Part shown: piece by piece, positions 1 to 9,169 of the stretch | Layout of the letters: each line of letters opens with the position of its first letter | Numbering within the stretch: the stretch's first letter is position 1 | DNA from: Exobacillus caeni | GTDB taxonomy: Bacteria > Bacillota > Bacilli > Bacillales > Guptibacillaceae | Reading direction: 5' to 3' | Assembly (NCBI RefSeq): GCF_005747095.1 | Contig: NZ_SWLG01000003.1 | Location: 203,076 to 267,075, forward strand | DNA length: 64,000 bases | Notes under the pieces: model-generated | Database searches by the model: none | Told to the model about the DNA's origin: nothing | Seen by the model: only the letters and a program-made list of their open reading frames with translations | Position numbers and translations under genes: made by a program

Positions 1-181
1 GGCACAGATCGAAAGCAACCTTCAGCGTGAAAAGGTTGCCGAAGGAAAAGCAGTGAATCCTAAGGAAGAAGGAAGCACAAAGAAAAAGCCTGTCCGCAAA
101 AAACAGGACATCAAACGAAATGACCCATGCCCGTGCGGAAGCGGCAAAAAATACAAAAACTGCCACGGAGCAAATGCGTAA
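1..181 (+). CDS. secA: SecA C-terminal tail (partial)
   Basis: Only the last 59 codons of the preprotein translocase ATPase SecA lie in the window; the reading frame begins at base 2 and stops at 179-181. A charged, variable linker rich in Lys and Glu leads into the terminal zinc-binding motif [13 protein letters not shown]. That is the classic SEC-C tail, with three Cys and one His as metal ligands, which in SecA contacts SecB-like partners or phospholipid. The ATPase and crosslinking domains lie upstream of the window. SEC-C tails also occur on other proteins, but the following prfB gene (secA-prfB is a conserved Bacillus pair) makes SecA nearly certain. Confidence 0.95.
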   Translation, partial: AQIESNLQREKVAEGKAVNPKEEGSTKKKPVRKKQDIKRNDPCPCGSGKKYKNCHGANA

Positions 182-220
182 GAACGTAGGGTAGGTGCAT
201 CAGCATCTACCTGTTCTTTC
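181..220 (+). terminator. Hairpin after secA
   Basis: A two-part stem follows the secA stop: outer arms AGAAC/GTTCT (181-185, 213-217) and inner arms GTAGGTGC/GCATCTAC (191-198, 203-210). The T-run after it is short (TTTC), so termination may be leaky and prfB may be partly co-transcribed with secA. Confidence 0.5.
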
Positions 221-359
221 GATTAGAAAGTGGTCGATTTCGTGAGTGGCTTCACTTTCAGGAAGAGCGAAAAAGCTTATCTAGTTAATGCAGGTTTTAG
301 AATAATGTTAAAAAGCTATAATAAAGTACTAATGACAATGATTAGATGAGGTGTTCAAT

Positions 360-1473
360 ATGGAATTAGCTGAAATTAAAAGTGAACTTCAAACCATCGA
401 GAAACGATTAAATGACTTCAGGGGGTCTCTTTGACCTCTCGACTAAAAAGGAAAAAATCGCTGAACTAGATGAACAAATGACATCTCCCGACTTCTGGGA
501 TGACCAGAACGCTGCACAGTCTGTTATCAATGAATCTAACGCGATCAAAGAGATGGTCAATCAATTTGAAGAGCTTCATGAAAAATATGAGAATCTTGAT
601 GTTTCATACGAGCTTGTAAAAGAAGAAGAAGATCAGGATTTGCGTTCAGAGCTTGAAGAAGAAATCACGACTCTAAAAAAAGAATTAAACGATTATGAGC
701 TAACTCTACTATTAAGTGAGCCCTATGATAAAAACAACGCGATTCTCGAGCTGCACCCGGGGGCAGGAGGAACAGAGTCTCAGGATTGGGCTTCCATGCT
801 CCTCAGAATGTATACAAGATGGGCGGAGAGAAAAGGCTTTAAAGTAGAAACGATGGATTACTTGCCTGGAGATGAAGCCGGTGTTAAAAGTGTAACCCTG
901 TTGATCAAGGGACATAACGCATATGGTTATCTTAAAGCGGAAAAGGGAGTTCATCGTCTCGTTAGAATTTCTCCTTTTGATTCAAGTGGAAGAAGGCATA
1001 CTTCCTTCGTATCGTGTGAAGTAATGCCGGAATTTAATGATGAAATTGAAATTGATATCAAAACAGAAGATCTTAAAATCGACACGTATCGTGCCAGTGG
1101 TGCAGGCGGCCAGCACGTAAACACTACTGACTCTGCCGTGCGAATCACTCATCTGCCTACAAATGTAGTAGTGAGCTGCCAAACAGAACGCTCTCAGATT
1201 AAAAACCGGGAACGGGCAATGAAGATGCTGAAAGCAAAACTATATCAGAAGCGAATAGAAGAACAGGAAGCCCAGTTGGCGGAAATTCGTGGTGAACAAA
1301 AAGAAATAGGCTGGGGAAGCCAGATCCGTTCTTACGTTTTCCACCCATACAGCCTTGTTAAAGACCATCGTACAAATACAGAAATCGGAAACACACAGGC
1401 GGTAATGGATGGTGAGCTCGATCCGTTTATCGATGCTTACCTTCGTTCAAAATTAAATAATGAAGCAAAGTAG
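360..1473 (+). CDS. prfB: Peptide chain release factor 2, with programmed +1 frameshift
   Basis: RF2 reads UGA and UAA and triggers peptide release. Translation starts at ATG 360 (SD GAGGTG just upstream) and runs 24 codons to an in-frame TGA at 432-434. The stop sits in CTT TGA C, preceded by the SD-like AGGGGG (420-425). This is the canonical autoregulatory +1 frameshift site. After the shift the second frame gives DLSTKKEK and runs to 1473, for about 370 residues in all, matching the family. Visible motifs are the codon-recognition SPF tripeptide (RISPFDSSG) and the catalytic GGQ (GAGGQHVN). A TATAAT box at 317-322 may be its own -10. An annotation starting at 412 would miss the N-terminus. 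Confidence 0.97.
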
Positions 1474-1501
1474 CCTCTAGTTTATAGAGGTTATTTTTTT
1501 T
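1474..1501 (+). terminator. Rho-independent terminator of prfB
   Basis: A perfect 6-bp stem CCTCTA/TAGAGG (1474-1479, 1485-1490) with loop GTTTA starts right after the stop codon and is followed by a T-rich tail. Confidence 0.8.
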
Positions 1502-1591
1502 GGCTTTACAAAAGATAATAGGAAGAACAGATGATAAAAAGACGAAAAAATCAATCAATTTTCACCTCTTTACCACGTTGATTTGACGCTG

Positions 1592-1620
1592 TTTACACTA
1601 AAAAAAGCCGGTGATATACT
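1592..1620 (+). promoter_or_regulatory. SigA-type promoter for yvjA
   Basis: TTTACA (1592-1597) and TATACT (1615-1620) are separated by exactly 17 bases. A TGA just before the -10 adds an extended -10 element. It lies 68 bases before the yvjA start. Confidence 0.65.
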
Positions 1621-1687
1621 CAATAAGGTTTGCTTAAACAGAACAGGACAAGCACCTAAGAATACGGACAATTAAGCGGTGATAAAA

Positions 1688-2560
1688 ATGATGATGGCGA
1701 TGAAAAAGAAATATACTACAATGGATCCTAAATTACATGTAACCCTGGAATATATTTATGTATTGATCGGTTCAGCGTTTGTCGCTCTGGCTTTTAACCT
1801 TTTTTTGCTGCCCAATCAAATCGCATCGGGCGGAGTAAGTGGAATAAGTACAATTCTATATGGAGTGTTTCAATGGAAACCTTCCTACGTTCAGTGGGCA
1901 TTTAACATTCCTTTGTTTATTAGCGGCGTTATTTTACTTGGACGGCAGTTCGGAGCCAAAACCCTTGTTGGTACACTTTTTCTCCCGTTTGTCGTTTATT
2001 TATCGGAAGATTTCCCTGCAGTTACCCTCGATCCGCTTTTGGGAGCGCTGTTTGGCGGAATCGGTGTTGGGATCGGTCTGGGTATTGTGTTCCGCGGAAA
2101 AGCATCAACAGGCGGAACGGATCTGGCAGCTCAAATTATCCATAAATATACTGGATTTTCACTTGGTGCCTGTGTTTTCATGATCGATGGACTGATTGTC
2201 GCAACTTCTGCGTTTGTTTTCAGTTTTGAACAGGCTTTATATGCTTTGATCGGTATGTACTTGACAGGGAAAACGATTGATATCGTCCAGTTAGGCTTCA
2301 GTTATTCTAAGATGGCTCTTATCATTTCTGAAAAAGAAGACGAAATGAGAAAGGGAATCTTCGAAGTAGTCAACAGGGGAGTAACGCAGATTTCTGGAAA
2401 AGGCGGTTTTACTAATGACGAGCGCCCTATCTTAATGTGTGTTGTGAATCAAAATGAGGTTACTAAATTAAAGCAGGTTGTAAAAGCGGTTGATCCATCA
2501 GCATTTGTAATCGTGGCAAGTGCAACCGAGGTGCTTGGTGAGGGGTTTAAAAGAGAATAA
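1688..2560 (+). CDS. yvjA: YitT-family membrane protein (YvjA-like)
   Basis: About 290 residues. The N-terminal two thirds carry five or six hydrophobic segments with Gly-rich turns (IASGGVSGIST, GKASTGGTDLAAQII) typical of the YitT/DUF161 domain. The soluble C-terminus (from about MALIISEKEDEM, with GVTQISGKGGFTNDERPILMCVV) matches the DUF2179 domain that usually follows. The molecular function of the family is not established. The start is ambiguous: GTG 1679 and ATG codons at 1688, 1691, 1694 and 1700 are all in frame. GGTGAT (1678-1683) is the only plausible ribosome site and favours 1688-1694. Synteny between prfB and cccB supports the YvjA assignment. Confidence 0.85.
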   Translation: MMMAMKKKYTTMDPKLHVTLEYIYVLIGSAFVALAFNLFLLPNQIASGGVSGISTILYGVFQWKPSYVQWAFNIPLFISGVILLGRQFGAKTLVGTLFLPFVVYLSEDFPAVTLDPLLGALFGGIGVGIGLGIVFRGKASTGGTDLAAQIIHKYTGFSLGACVFMIDGLIVATSAFVFSFEQALYALIGMYLTGKTIDIVQLGFSYSKMALIISEKEDEMRKGIFEVVNRGVTQISGKGGFTNDERPILMCVVNQNEVTKLKQVVKAVDPSAFVIVASATEVLGEGFKRE

Positions 2561-2617
2561 AAGTGGAAGATCTGGTTAACCTATCAAAGAAATGCTTGAG
2601 TATAGGAGTGAGTAGGC

Positions 2618-3010
2618 ATGGCAAAGAAACTTTTGTCGATTTTGATGGGAACCTTTCTTGCTTTTTCCCTTGTAGCATGTGGAGGCGGAGATCAAGGTGG
2701 CAACGAAGAACCAGACCAGGAAGAACAGGCACCCGATGAAGCGCAAGAACCTGCAGATGAAGGGGAAAATAAGGCTGCTGGATATGATGCAGAAGCTGCC
2801 CAGGCACTTTACAACACCAAGTGTTCAAGCTGCCATGGCGACAACCTGCAGGGAAACATCGGACCAAAACTATCTGCAATAGGAAGCAAATATAGTAAGG
2901 ATGAAATAGTATCTATTATTCAAAACGGCAAAGGGCAGATGCCTGCTGGCCTTGTCGAAGGTGATGAGGCAGATAACCTTGCAGCGTGGTTAGCGGATAA
3001 AAAAGAATAA
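2618..3010 (+). CDS. cccB: Cytochrome c-551, membrane-anchored lipoprotein
   Basis: A 130-residue protein with a lipoprotein signal peptide: Lys-rich start, hydrophobic core, lipobox LVAC with the acylated Cys near residue 21. A low-complexity Glu/Pro/Asp linker follows. The C-terminal half is a small c-type cytochrome domain with the haem-attachment motif CSSCHG and a downstream GQMPAG supplying the likely axial Met. It should sit on the outer face of the membrane and carry electrons to a terminal oxidase. The lipid anchor replaces the transmembrane anchor of CccA. Neighbours and size fit CccB. The lgt gene at 23091 encodes the enzyme that would lipidate it. Confidence 0.92.
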   Translation: MAKKLLSILMGTFLAFSLVACGGGDQGGNEEPDQEEQAPDEAQEPADEGENKAAGYDAEAAQALYNTKCSSCHGDNLQGNIGPKLSAIGSKYSKDEIVSIIQNGKGQMPAGLVEGDEADNLAAWLADKKE

Positions 3011-3015
3011 CCCCC

Positions 3016-3048
3016 TAAAAAGAAGCGTTTTTCAACGTTTCTTTTTTG
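3016..3048 (+). terminator. Terminator of cccB
   Basis: An imperfect stem, AAAAAGAAGCGT against ACGTTTCTTTTTT with one G-T pair, lies just after the stop codon. It ends in a run of six T. Confidence 0.7.
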
Positions 3049-3129
3049 TTACAAAAAGAAATATGGAAAAATAACGTTTTTGTGTCATATTTCGTAGATA
3101 TTGAAACATAAATGTAATAAAAATTTGTC

Positions 3130-3157
3130 TTAAAATAGCGAATTTCTTTGTTATAAT
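3130..3157 (+). promoter_or_regulatory. Possible promoter of ftsEX
   Basis: A perfect TATAAT (3152-3157) stands about 90 bases before ftsE. The best upstream hexamer is TTAAAA (3130-3135) at 16-base spacing. The -35 is weak, so this rests mainly on the -10. Confidence 0.4.
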
Positions 3158-3248
3158 ATCTTTTAGGTAAACAAAGCAATCAATATACTTTTATTAGAGC
3201 TAGACATCACGATAAAAACAACGAGAATGCGGTAAGGTGTGATTAAGC

Positions 3249-3935
3249 TTGATTGAAATGAAAGATGTTTGGAAAACATATCCAAACGGGGTAAAAGCTG
3301 TGAATGGCATAGATATTAAAATCGATAAAGGAGAATTTGTTTATATTGTCGGACCGAGTGGTGCAGGAAAATCTACGTTCATTAAGATGATATACCGCGA
3401 AGAAAGACCGACAAAAGGACAGATCGTCGTAAATGGTACTGATTTAAGTAAGTTAAAGGAACGTCAGGTACCAAGGCTTAGAAGGCATATCGGCATTGTA
3501 TTTCAAGATTTTAAGTTGTTGCCAAAACTATCAGTCTACGAAAACATAGCTTTTGCTCTAGAAGTTATTGAAGAAAGTAAGCCAAATATACGTAAGAGAG
3601 TTATGGAAGCTCTTGACTTAGTCAGTCTTAAAAATAAAGCCCGCTTTTTGCCAGATGAACTATCCGGAGGCGAACAACAACGTGTTTCGATAGCAAGGGC
3701 GATTGTTAACAATCCGGACGTCCTGATAACCGATGAGCCAACAGGTAACCTTGACCCGGAAACAGCCTGGGGAATCATGGACTTGCTTGAAGAAATCAAC
3801 AACAAGGGTACAACAGTACTTATGGCTACCCACAACAAAGAAATTGTAAACACTATTAAAAAACGGGTTATAGCGATTGAAAGCGGAATGATTGCTCGGG
3901 ACGAAATAAGAGGTGAATACGGCTATGAAGCTTAG
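3249..3935 (+). CDS. ftsE: Cell-division ABC transporter ATP-binding protein FtsE
   Basis: A 228-residue ABC ATPase with Walker A GPSGAGKS (residues 35-42), Q-loop FQDFKLLP, signature LSGGEQQR, Walker B (VLITDEPTGNLD) and the switch His in ATHNKE. FtsE binds the membrane subunit FtsX and drives a conformational change that activates peptidoglycan hydrolases outside the cell; it is not thought to move a substrate. The start is TTG 3249, with AAGGTG (3234-3239) nine bases upstream. Its 3' end overlaps ftsX by 11 bases, which implies translational coupling. Confidence 0.96.
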   Translation: MIEMKDVWKTYPNGVKAVNGIDIKIDKGEFVYIVGPSGAGKSTFIKMIYREERPTKGQIVVNGTDLSKLKERQVPRLRRHIGIVFQDFKLLPKLSVYENIAFALEVIEESKPNIRKRVMEALDLVSLKNKARFLPDELSGGEQQRVSIARAIVNNPDVLITDEPTGNLDPETAWGIMDLLEEINNKGTTVLMATHNKEIVNTIKKRVIAIESGMIARDEIRGEYGYEA

Positions 3936-4818
3936 AACATTTGGCCGCCATTGGAAAGAAGGTATTAAAAACCTTGCCCGAAATGGGTGGATGTCATTCG
4001 CCTCTGTTTCAGCAGTGACTGTTACACTGTTACTTGTTGGTGTCTTCGTAGCACTGTTATTAAATTTAAATGAAGTTGGCTCTCAAATTGAGGATGATGT
4101 TGAGGTCCGGGTGTTTATAGACCTAACAGCTAAAGAACAACAACAAGAAGCGCTTAAACAAAAAATTCAAGGTGTTCCAAAAGTATCTTCTGTAACCTTC
4201 CAGTCAAAAGAAGAAGGATTAAAGCAGCTTATAAAAAGCCTTGGAGATGAAGGAAAGGCGTTTTCTTCACTTGAAAAAGAGAATCCGCTAAACGATGTAT
4301 TTATCGTTAAAACGGCTAACCCACAGGATACAATCGAGGTTGCGAAAGAAGTAAAGAACTTTAAAAGTGTTGAAAAGGTCGAATATGCCAAAGACACTGT
4401 GGAACGTTTATTTAAAGTGATGAATGTTTCAAGGAATGTAGGCCTGGGCCTAATTATTGGTTTGTTATTTACAGCTATGTTTCTAATCGCAAACACGATA
4501 AAGATTACTATTGTTGCTAGAAAAAGAGAAATTGAAATTATGAAGCTCGTTGGTGCTACAAACTGGTTTATTCGCTGGCCTTTCTTAATTGAAGGAGTAT
4601 TGATCGGCGTTCTTGGAGCCGTAATTCCAATTTCACTTTTAGTGTTCGGGTATGACTATATTTATACAGAGATCACTACTCGTTATCCGACACTGTTTAT
4701 TGATCTGTTGCCGGTTTATCCATTCGTACTTCAACTGGCAGGGCTGCTCGTGTTGATCGGCATGATCATCGGAGTCTGGGGAAGCTTTACATCCATGCGT
4801 AAGTTTTTAAGAGTGTAA
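3925..4818 (+). CDS. ftsX: Cell-division protein FtsX
   Basis: The membrane partner of FtsE, 297 residues. The layout is a short cytoplasmic N-terminus, one membrane helix at about residues 25-47, an extracellular domain of roughly 120 residues, then three more helices including the FtsX/MacB-type region (ANTIKITIVARKREIEIMKLVGAT). The start is ATG 3925, not GTG 3913: AGGTG at 3911-3915 is placed correctly for 3925. The extracellular domain is expected to bind the coiled coil of a hydrolase, and such a protein is encoded directly downstream at 4879. Confidence 0.95.
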   Translation: MKLRTFGRHWKEGIKNLARNGWMSFASVSAVTVTLLLVGVFVALLLNLNEVGSQIEDDVEVRVFIDLTAKEQQQEALKQKIQGVPKVSSVTFQSKEEGLKQLIKSLGDEGKAFSSLEKENPLNDVFIVKTANPQDTIEVAKEVKNFKSVEKVEYAKDTVERLFKVMNVSRNVGLGLIIGLLFTAMFLIANTIKITIVARKREIEIMKLVGATNWFIRWPFLIEGVLIGVLGAVIPISLLVFGYDYIYTEITTRYPTLFIDLLPVYPFVLQLAGLLVLIGMIIGVWGSFTSMRKFLRV

Positions 4819-4878
4819 ATAACTAGAGATAGATTAAGAGAACAATAAATTCAAGGGAAAATCGGGGGAGGAAAAACA

Positions 4879-6189
4879 TTGAAGCGTAAAGTTTTAGCTG
4901 CCGCTCTAACAGTAAGCTTGGGAATGTCTGGACTAACAGCTGCATTTTCACCACAAATTGCAGAAGCAAATTCTAATCAGGAAAAACTAAAGGAAATTCA
5001 AGAGAAAAAGAGTCAGAACTTACAAGAACGCCAACAAAAAGAATCAGAAATACAGGGTGTTCAAGAAGAACAAGATAAGGTAGCAGCAGAAATTAAACGA
5101 TTGGACACTGCTGTTTCGGATGCCGAAAATAAAATTGAAGCAAAACAACAGGAAATTGACCAAACGAAAGAGAATATCGCAAAACTTCAAGAGGAAATTA
5201 AAGTCCTGGAAAAACGCATTGCCGAAAGGGACAAGCTTTTAAAAGACCGAGTGAAGGCGATGTATCAAAATGGCGGTACTGTAGATTATCTTGATGTGTT
5301 AATGGGGGCTAAAAGCTTCGGTGATTTCCTTGAACGTGTAATGGCGCTTAACACAATTGCAGAACAGGATAAAAATATTCTTGAAGAGCATAAAGCAGAC
5401 AAGCTTGCTCTAGAAGAGAAAAAAGCGGAAGTGGAAGCACAATTAAATGACCTCGAGCAAAAGCTGGGAGAGTTAGAAAAATTAAAAGCTGATCTCAATG
5501 CTAAAAAAGCTGAAAAAGATGCCCTTATGAAGAAACTTGAAAAGCAAGAGGGTGAACTTCACAGTTATGTGGAAGACCTGAAAGAAAATGCTGAAACGTT
5601 AAGTGCACAAGAAGCTGCAGTTAAGAAAGAAATTGCACGCCAAAAAGCAGCGGCTGAAGCAGCTGCAAGAAAAGCGGCCGCAGAAAAAGCAGCGAGGGAA
5701 GCTGCCGCGGCGAAAAAAGCAAGTAGCAGTAACTCAAACTCCGGTGGAGGAGGGAATGAGCCTGCACCTGCACCAGTTTCATCGCATGTCGGCAACTCTG
5801 GCTTTTCATGGCCTACTTCAGGTCGAGTAACATCCCAGATTGGTTCTAGATGGAACAAATTCCATGCGGGAATCGATATTGCAAAATCAGGTAGCGTACC
5901 TGTTCGTGCTGCAGCTGCTGGAACTGTTTTCCGCTCTTATCTATCAGGAAGCTATGGTAATGTTGTATTCATCACGCATTATATAAATGGACAAACCTAT
6001 ACGACTGTATATGCACATATGAGAAACCGTGCTGTATCACAAGGCCAAACTGTTTCTGCGGGAACGTACCTCGGTACAATGGGGAACACAGGCCACTCGT
6101 TTGGTCAGCATTTGCACTTTGAACTGCACAAAGGTTCATGGAACGCTAATAAAACGAATGCAGTTAATCCTTTAAACTATTTGCCGTAA
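4879..6189 (+). CDS. Secreted coiled-coil M23 peptidase, probable FtsEX partner
   Basis: A 436-residue exported protein. A signal peptide (Lys/Arg start, hydrophobic stretch to about residue 30) precedes a long Lys/Glu/Gln-rich coiled coil (about 35-265). An Ala/Lys-rich and Gly/Ser-rich linker follows, then a C-terminal LytM/M23 domain. The metal and catalytic residues look intact: HAGID (His and Asp), VYAHM and HLHFEL. This architecture is that of EnvC/PcsB-type proteins controlled by FtsEX, and the gene lies 60 bases after ftsX. Unlike E. coli EnvC, which lacks active zinc ligands, this copy could cleave peptidoglycan itself. The start is TTG 4879 with GGGGGAGG (4864-4871). From memory B. 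subtilis has no gene here and FtsEX acts through CwlO. Confidence 0.85.
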   Translation: MKRKVLAAALTVSLGMSGLTAAFSPQIAEANSNQEKLKEIQEKKSQNLQERQQKESEIQGVQEEQDKVAAEIKRLDTAVSDAENKIEAKQQEIDQTKENIAKLQEEIKVLEKRIAERDKLLKDRVKAMYQNGGTVDYLDVLMGAKSFGDFLERVMALNTIAEQDKNILEEHKADKLALEEKKAEVEAQLNDLEQKLGELEKLKADLNAKKAEKDALMKKLEKQEGELHSYVEDLKENAETLSAQEAAVKKEIARQKAAAEAAARKAAAEKAAREAAAAKKASSSNSNSGGGGNEPAPAPVSSHVGNSGFSWPTSGRVTSQIGSRWNKFHAGIDIAKSGSVPVRAAAAGTVFRSYLSGSYGNVVFITHYINGQTYTTVYAHMRNRAVSQGQTVSAGTYLGTMGNTGHSFGQHLHFELHKGSWNANKTNAVNPLNYLP

Positions 6190-6279
6190 GCATTCTTTAC
6201 TAAAAATGGATTTCCCGGAATAATGGAAAACCAAACATAATGAAAACAAGCTCTTCATATAGTAGAATAAAGAGTAAAG

Positions 6280-6313
6280 GCATCGCATCCTGATGGTGTG
6301 ATGCTTTTTCTTT
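6280..6313 (+). terminator. Terminator of the ftsEX-M23 unit
   Basis: An imperfect GCATC-rich stem (GCATCGCATCC against GGTGTGATGC) with a short loop is followed by CTTTTTC, ahead of the ctpB ribosome site. Confidence 0.7.
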
Positions 6314-6333
6314 AAACAAATGAGGTGAGTGGA

Positions 6334-7797
6334 ATGAAGATACAGGGGAAAATTGTCGCCCTTCTTGTTGTTCTGGCCCTATTTATCGGAGCGGGGGGCA
6401 CATATGTAGGGCTCTCTTATTTTGGACAAGAAGAGCTGGCTGGAAACAAACTAACCTTTTCAGGTGAAGCTGGAGGAGAGAAAAGCTCAGAAGCCTCTCC
6501 TGAAGATTTTAGAAAGATTCAAAAGGCATACGAACTAATAGAAGACAAGTATGTTAAGGACATGGATGACGATAAATTGCTTGAAGGTGCAATCAAAGGG
6601 ATGGTTGAAACATTAGATGATCCCTATTCTGTATACATGGACCCGGAAACTGCAAAACAGTTTACCCAGTCACTTGGATCTTCGTTTGAAGGTATCGGAG
6701 CGGAAGTCAGCATGGAGGGTGGCAAAGTAACGATCGTTGCTCCATTCAAAGATTCTCCGGCTGAGAAAGCTGGCTTAAAACCAAATGATAAAATATTAAC
6801 GATCAATGGCAAAAGCATTGAAGGACTTGATCTTTATGATGCGGTATTAAAAATCCGAGGGAAAAAGGGAACAACTGTAAAGCTCGGAGTACAAAGACCT
6901 GGTGTGTCTGAAACGATGAGCATTGAAGTGACAAGGGATGAGATTCCACTTCAAACAGTATATGCTGACAAACAGGAAAAGAACGGGAAAACGGTCGGCA
7001 TTATTGAAATCACATCATTCTCTGAGGATACTGCGGAAGAGTTTGCAAAAGAATTAGAAAAGCTTGAGAAAGATGGCATCGATGGATTAGTTATAGATGT
7101 GCGTGGAAACCCGGGCGGTTATCTTGATGCAGTTGCATCGATTTCCCAAATGATCATTCCCAATAATAAGCCATATGTCCAAATCGAAGACCGAGATGGG
7201 GAAAAACAACGCTCTGTTTCTTCTTTAGAAGAGAAGAAGGACTATCCAATCGTGGGTCTTATCGACAGAGGAAGTGCTTCAGCTTCAGAAATTCTCGCTG
7301 CCGCATTAAAAGAAGCAGGAGGCTATGATCTAGTCGGTGAAAAGTCATTTGGAAAAGGGACCGTACAACAAACGGTTGACATGGGAGATGGCAGTAACAT
7401 TAAATTGACGATGTTCAAATGGTTAACTCCAGATGGAAACTGGATTCATAAAAAAGGTATAAAACCAACTGTCGAAGCAAAACAACCGGATTACTTCTAT
7501 GTAAATCCATTGACAATAGAAAAACCATTAACGTTCGATATGAACAGTAAACAGGTTGAAAGTGCTCAAAAAATGCTAAAGGGCCTCGGATATGAGCCAG
7601 GACGTTCAGATGGTTATTTTAATGAAGAAACCGTAACAGCTGTAAAGGCGTTCCAAAAAACACAGGGTCTTTCAGTTACAGGGAAAATCGACGAAAAGAC
7701 AGCTGCAAGTCTGCAAGAAAACATCATTGAAACAATTAAAGATAAGAAAAACGATCTTCAATTGAAAACGGCAATCCAGCTTGCAACTGAAAAATAA
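6334..7797 (+). CDS. ctpB: C-terminal processing protease CtpB (S41)
   Basis: A 487-residue protein: an N-terminal membrane anchor/signal (about 5-27), the S41 N-terminal region, a PDZ domain (about 95-175, around GIGAEVSMEGG and PAEKAGLKPND), the S41 protease domain, and a C-terminal peptidoglycan-binding domain (MLKGLGYEPGRSDGYF, VKAFQKTQGL). The Ser-Lys dyad is visible in GSASASEI and SFGKGTVQ, 25 residues apart as in CtpB. In Bacillus sporulation CtpB cleaves SpoIVFA to release pro-sigmaK processing. The start is ATG 6334 with GAGGTGAG upstream; the in-frame GTG at 6325 lies inside that SD. It follows ftsEX and precedes minJ as in B. subtilis. Confidence 0.93.
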   Translation: MKIQGKIVALLVVLALFIGAGGTYVGLSYFGQEELAGNKLTFSGEAGGEKSSEASPEDFRKIQKAYELIEDKYVKDMDDDKLLEGAIKGMVETLDDPYSVYMDPETAKQFTQSLGSSFEGIGAEVSMEGGKVTIVAPFKDSPAEKAGLKPNDKILTINGKSIEGLDLYDAVLKIRGKKGTTVKLGVQRPGVSETMSIEVTRDEIPLQTVYADKQEKNGKTVGIIEITSFSEDTAEEFAKELEKLEKDGIDGLVIDVRGNPGGYLDAVASISQMIIPNNKPYVQIEDRDGEKQRSVSSLEEKKDYPIVGLIDRGSASASEILAAALKEAGGYDLVGEKSFGKGTVQQTVDMGDGSNIKLTMFKWLTPDGNWIHKKGIKPTVEAKQPDYFYVNPLTIEKPLTFDMNSKQVESAQKMLKGLGYEPGRSDGYFNEETVTAVKAFQKTQGLSVTGKIDEKTAASLQENIIETIKDKKNDLQLKTAIQLATEK

Positions 7798-7804
7798 AAA
7801 TAAG

Positions 7805-7836
7805 TCCGTGGGGCAACCTGCGGATTTTCTTTTTCT
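7805..7836 (+). terminator. Terminator of ctpB
   Basis: The stem TCCGTGGG/CCTGCGGA, with two G-T pairs and a CAA-centred loop, is followed by TTTTCTTTTTC. Confidence 0.7.
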
Positions 7837-7960
7837 CTCAGTAAAAAGTGATTGCTTTCATTCACACTGTTATCTGTTAAAATATATCTATACATAACAG
7901 AACGTGAGTAAATCGTGGCTTGCGAAAACATAGATAGAGTTATTTTTGGAGGAGAGCATA

Positions 7961-9151
7961 ATGGCAGAACTTTTGTTAACATCCTTGCTAAAAGGAATCG
8001 TATCGTTCCTTATAAACCCGCTTTTTTACCTGATAATCATCGCTGCTTTTTGGCTTGGAATTCAACGGGTGAAAAGAGAAAGGCTGGACTTTCATACTCG
8101 AGTTTACGGTGTTTTAGATGATGTATTTATTACTATGACAGCAGGATTAGGAATCGGACTGGTTCTCTCCGCGTTCTCGGTAGCACTGGGTATCACCCTT
8201 CCCTTTGGTACAATCGTGTTACTCTCTCTATGTACAATTCTCTTGCTGGCCATACAACAGATACGTTTTTTATCACCGGCATTTATATTTATTTTGCCGA
8301 TTGTGGCAGCTATCTTTTTACAACCATTTAATACTGGGATCGAACTTTTGGATAAATGGGTTGCAGATCTCCCGGAAACATCTATATCAGGCTTGATTAT
8401 CCTTTTAGGATTTTTAATCATTGCAGAAGGCTTCCTGGTTTGGACTAACGGGAAAGTAAAAACATCTCCTAAACTCATTCACAGTAAACGGGGAAAGGTT
8501 GTCGGAGCACACGAAGTAAGGCGAGTCTGGCTTTTACCGTTCTTTCTTCTATTGCCTGTCGGGAACCTGACTGCAACTGACTGGTGGCCGCTTTTAAGCT
8601 TTGGCAATGAAACGTTTGCTTTCATCGCTGTTCCCTTTGGGATTGGATTTCAAAAGCTGGTGCATCATACCCTTCCAGCTGAAGCGATGCGCTTGAATGG
8701 TTTGCATCTTGTTGTTCTTGGTGTTATTGTTTTCGGAACCTCTCTGGCAGGTCATCTTACAGGAATGCAATGGCTGGCCGTTACAGCTGCGATAGTTGCA
8801 ATTGTTGGCCGTTTAGCTATTCTTATCTACCATAGAGGAATGAATAAACCAGCTTATTTCAAAGAGCAAAATGAAGGGTTGGTTATTCTTGGAATCATTC
8901 CGGGATCCCCGGCTTCTAAGATGAATTTAAAAGTTGGTGAAGTCGTGCAGAAGGTTAATGGCCAGCTTCTACATGAAGAATCTGATTTTTATCAGGGGTT
9001 ACAACGAAACGCTGCATTTTGCAAATTAGAGGTACTCGATTATAATGGGGAAGTGCGCTTTGAACAACGAGCCCTTTATCATAACGAGCATCATGAACTT
9101 GGATTGTTGTTCGTTCATGCAAGGAAACATAAACGGGCATCGGGGCAATAG
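7961..9151 (+). CDS. minJ: Cell-division topological determinant MinJ
   Basis: A 396-residue polytopic membrane protein with about eight hydrophobic segments in the first 300 residues. A C-terminal PDZ-like domain follows (VILGIIPGSPASKMNLKVGEVV). MinJ bridges DivIVA to the MinCD inhibitor at poles and new septa, preventing minicell division; in B. subtilis it also affects swarming (old name SwrAB). The length is close to the 397 residues of B. subtilis MinJ, and the ctpB-minJ-csbA-uvrBA order agrees. The start is ATG 7961, six bases after GGAGGAGA; the TTG at 7946 lies upstream of that ribosome site. Confidence 0.93.
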   Translation: MAELLLTSLLKGIVSFLINPLFYLIIIAAFWLGIQRVKRERLDFHTRVYGVLDDVFITMTAGLGIGLVLSAFSVALGITLPFGTIVLLSLCTILLLAIQQIRFLSPAFIFILPIVAAIFLQPFNTGIELLDKWVADLPETSISGLIILLGFLIIAEGFLVWTNGKVKTSPKLIHSKRGKVVGAHEVRRVWLLPFFLLLPVGNLTATDWWPLLSFGNETFAFIAVPFGIGFQKLVHHTLPAEAMRLNGLHLVVLGVIVFGTSLAGHLTGMQWLAVTAAIVAIVGRLAILIYHRGMNKPAYFKEQNEGLVILGIIPGSPASKMNLKVGEVVQKVNGQLLHEESDFYQGLQRNAAFCKLEVLDYNGEVRFEQRALYHNEHHELGLLFVHARKHKRASGQ

Positions 9152-9169
9152 AGAGGGGAAACGTTTTTC

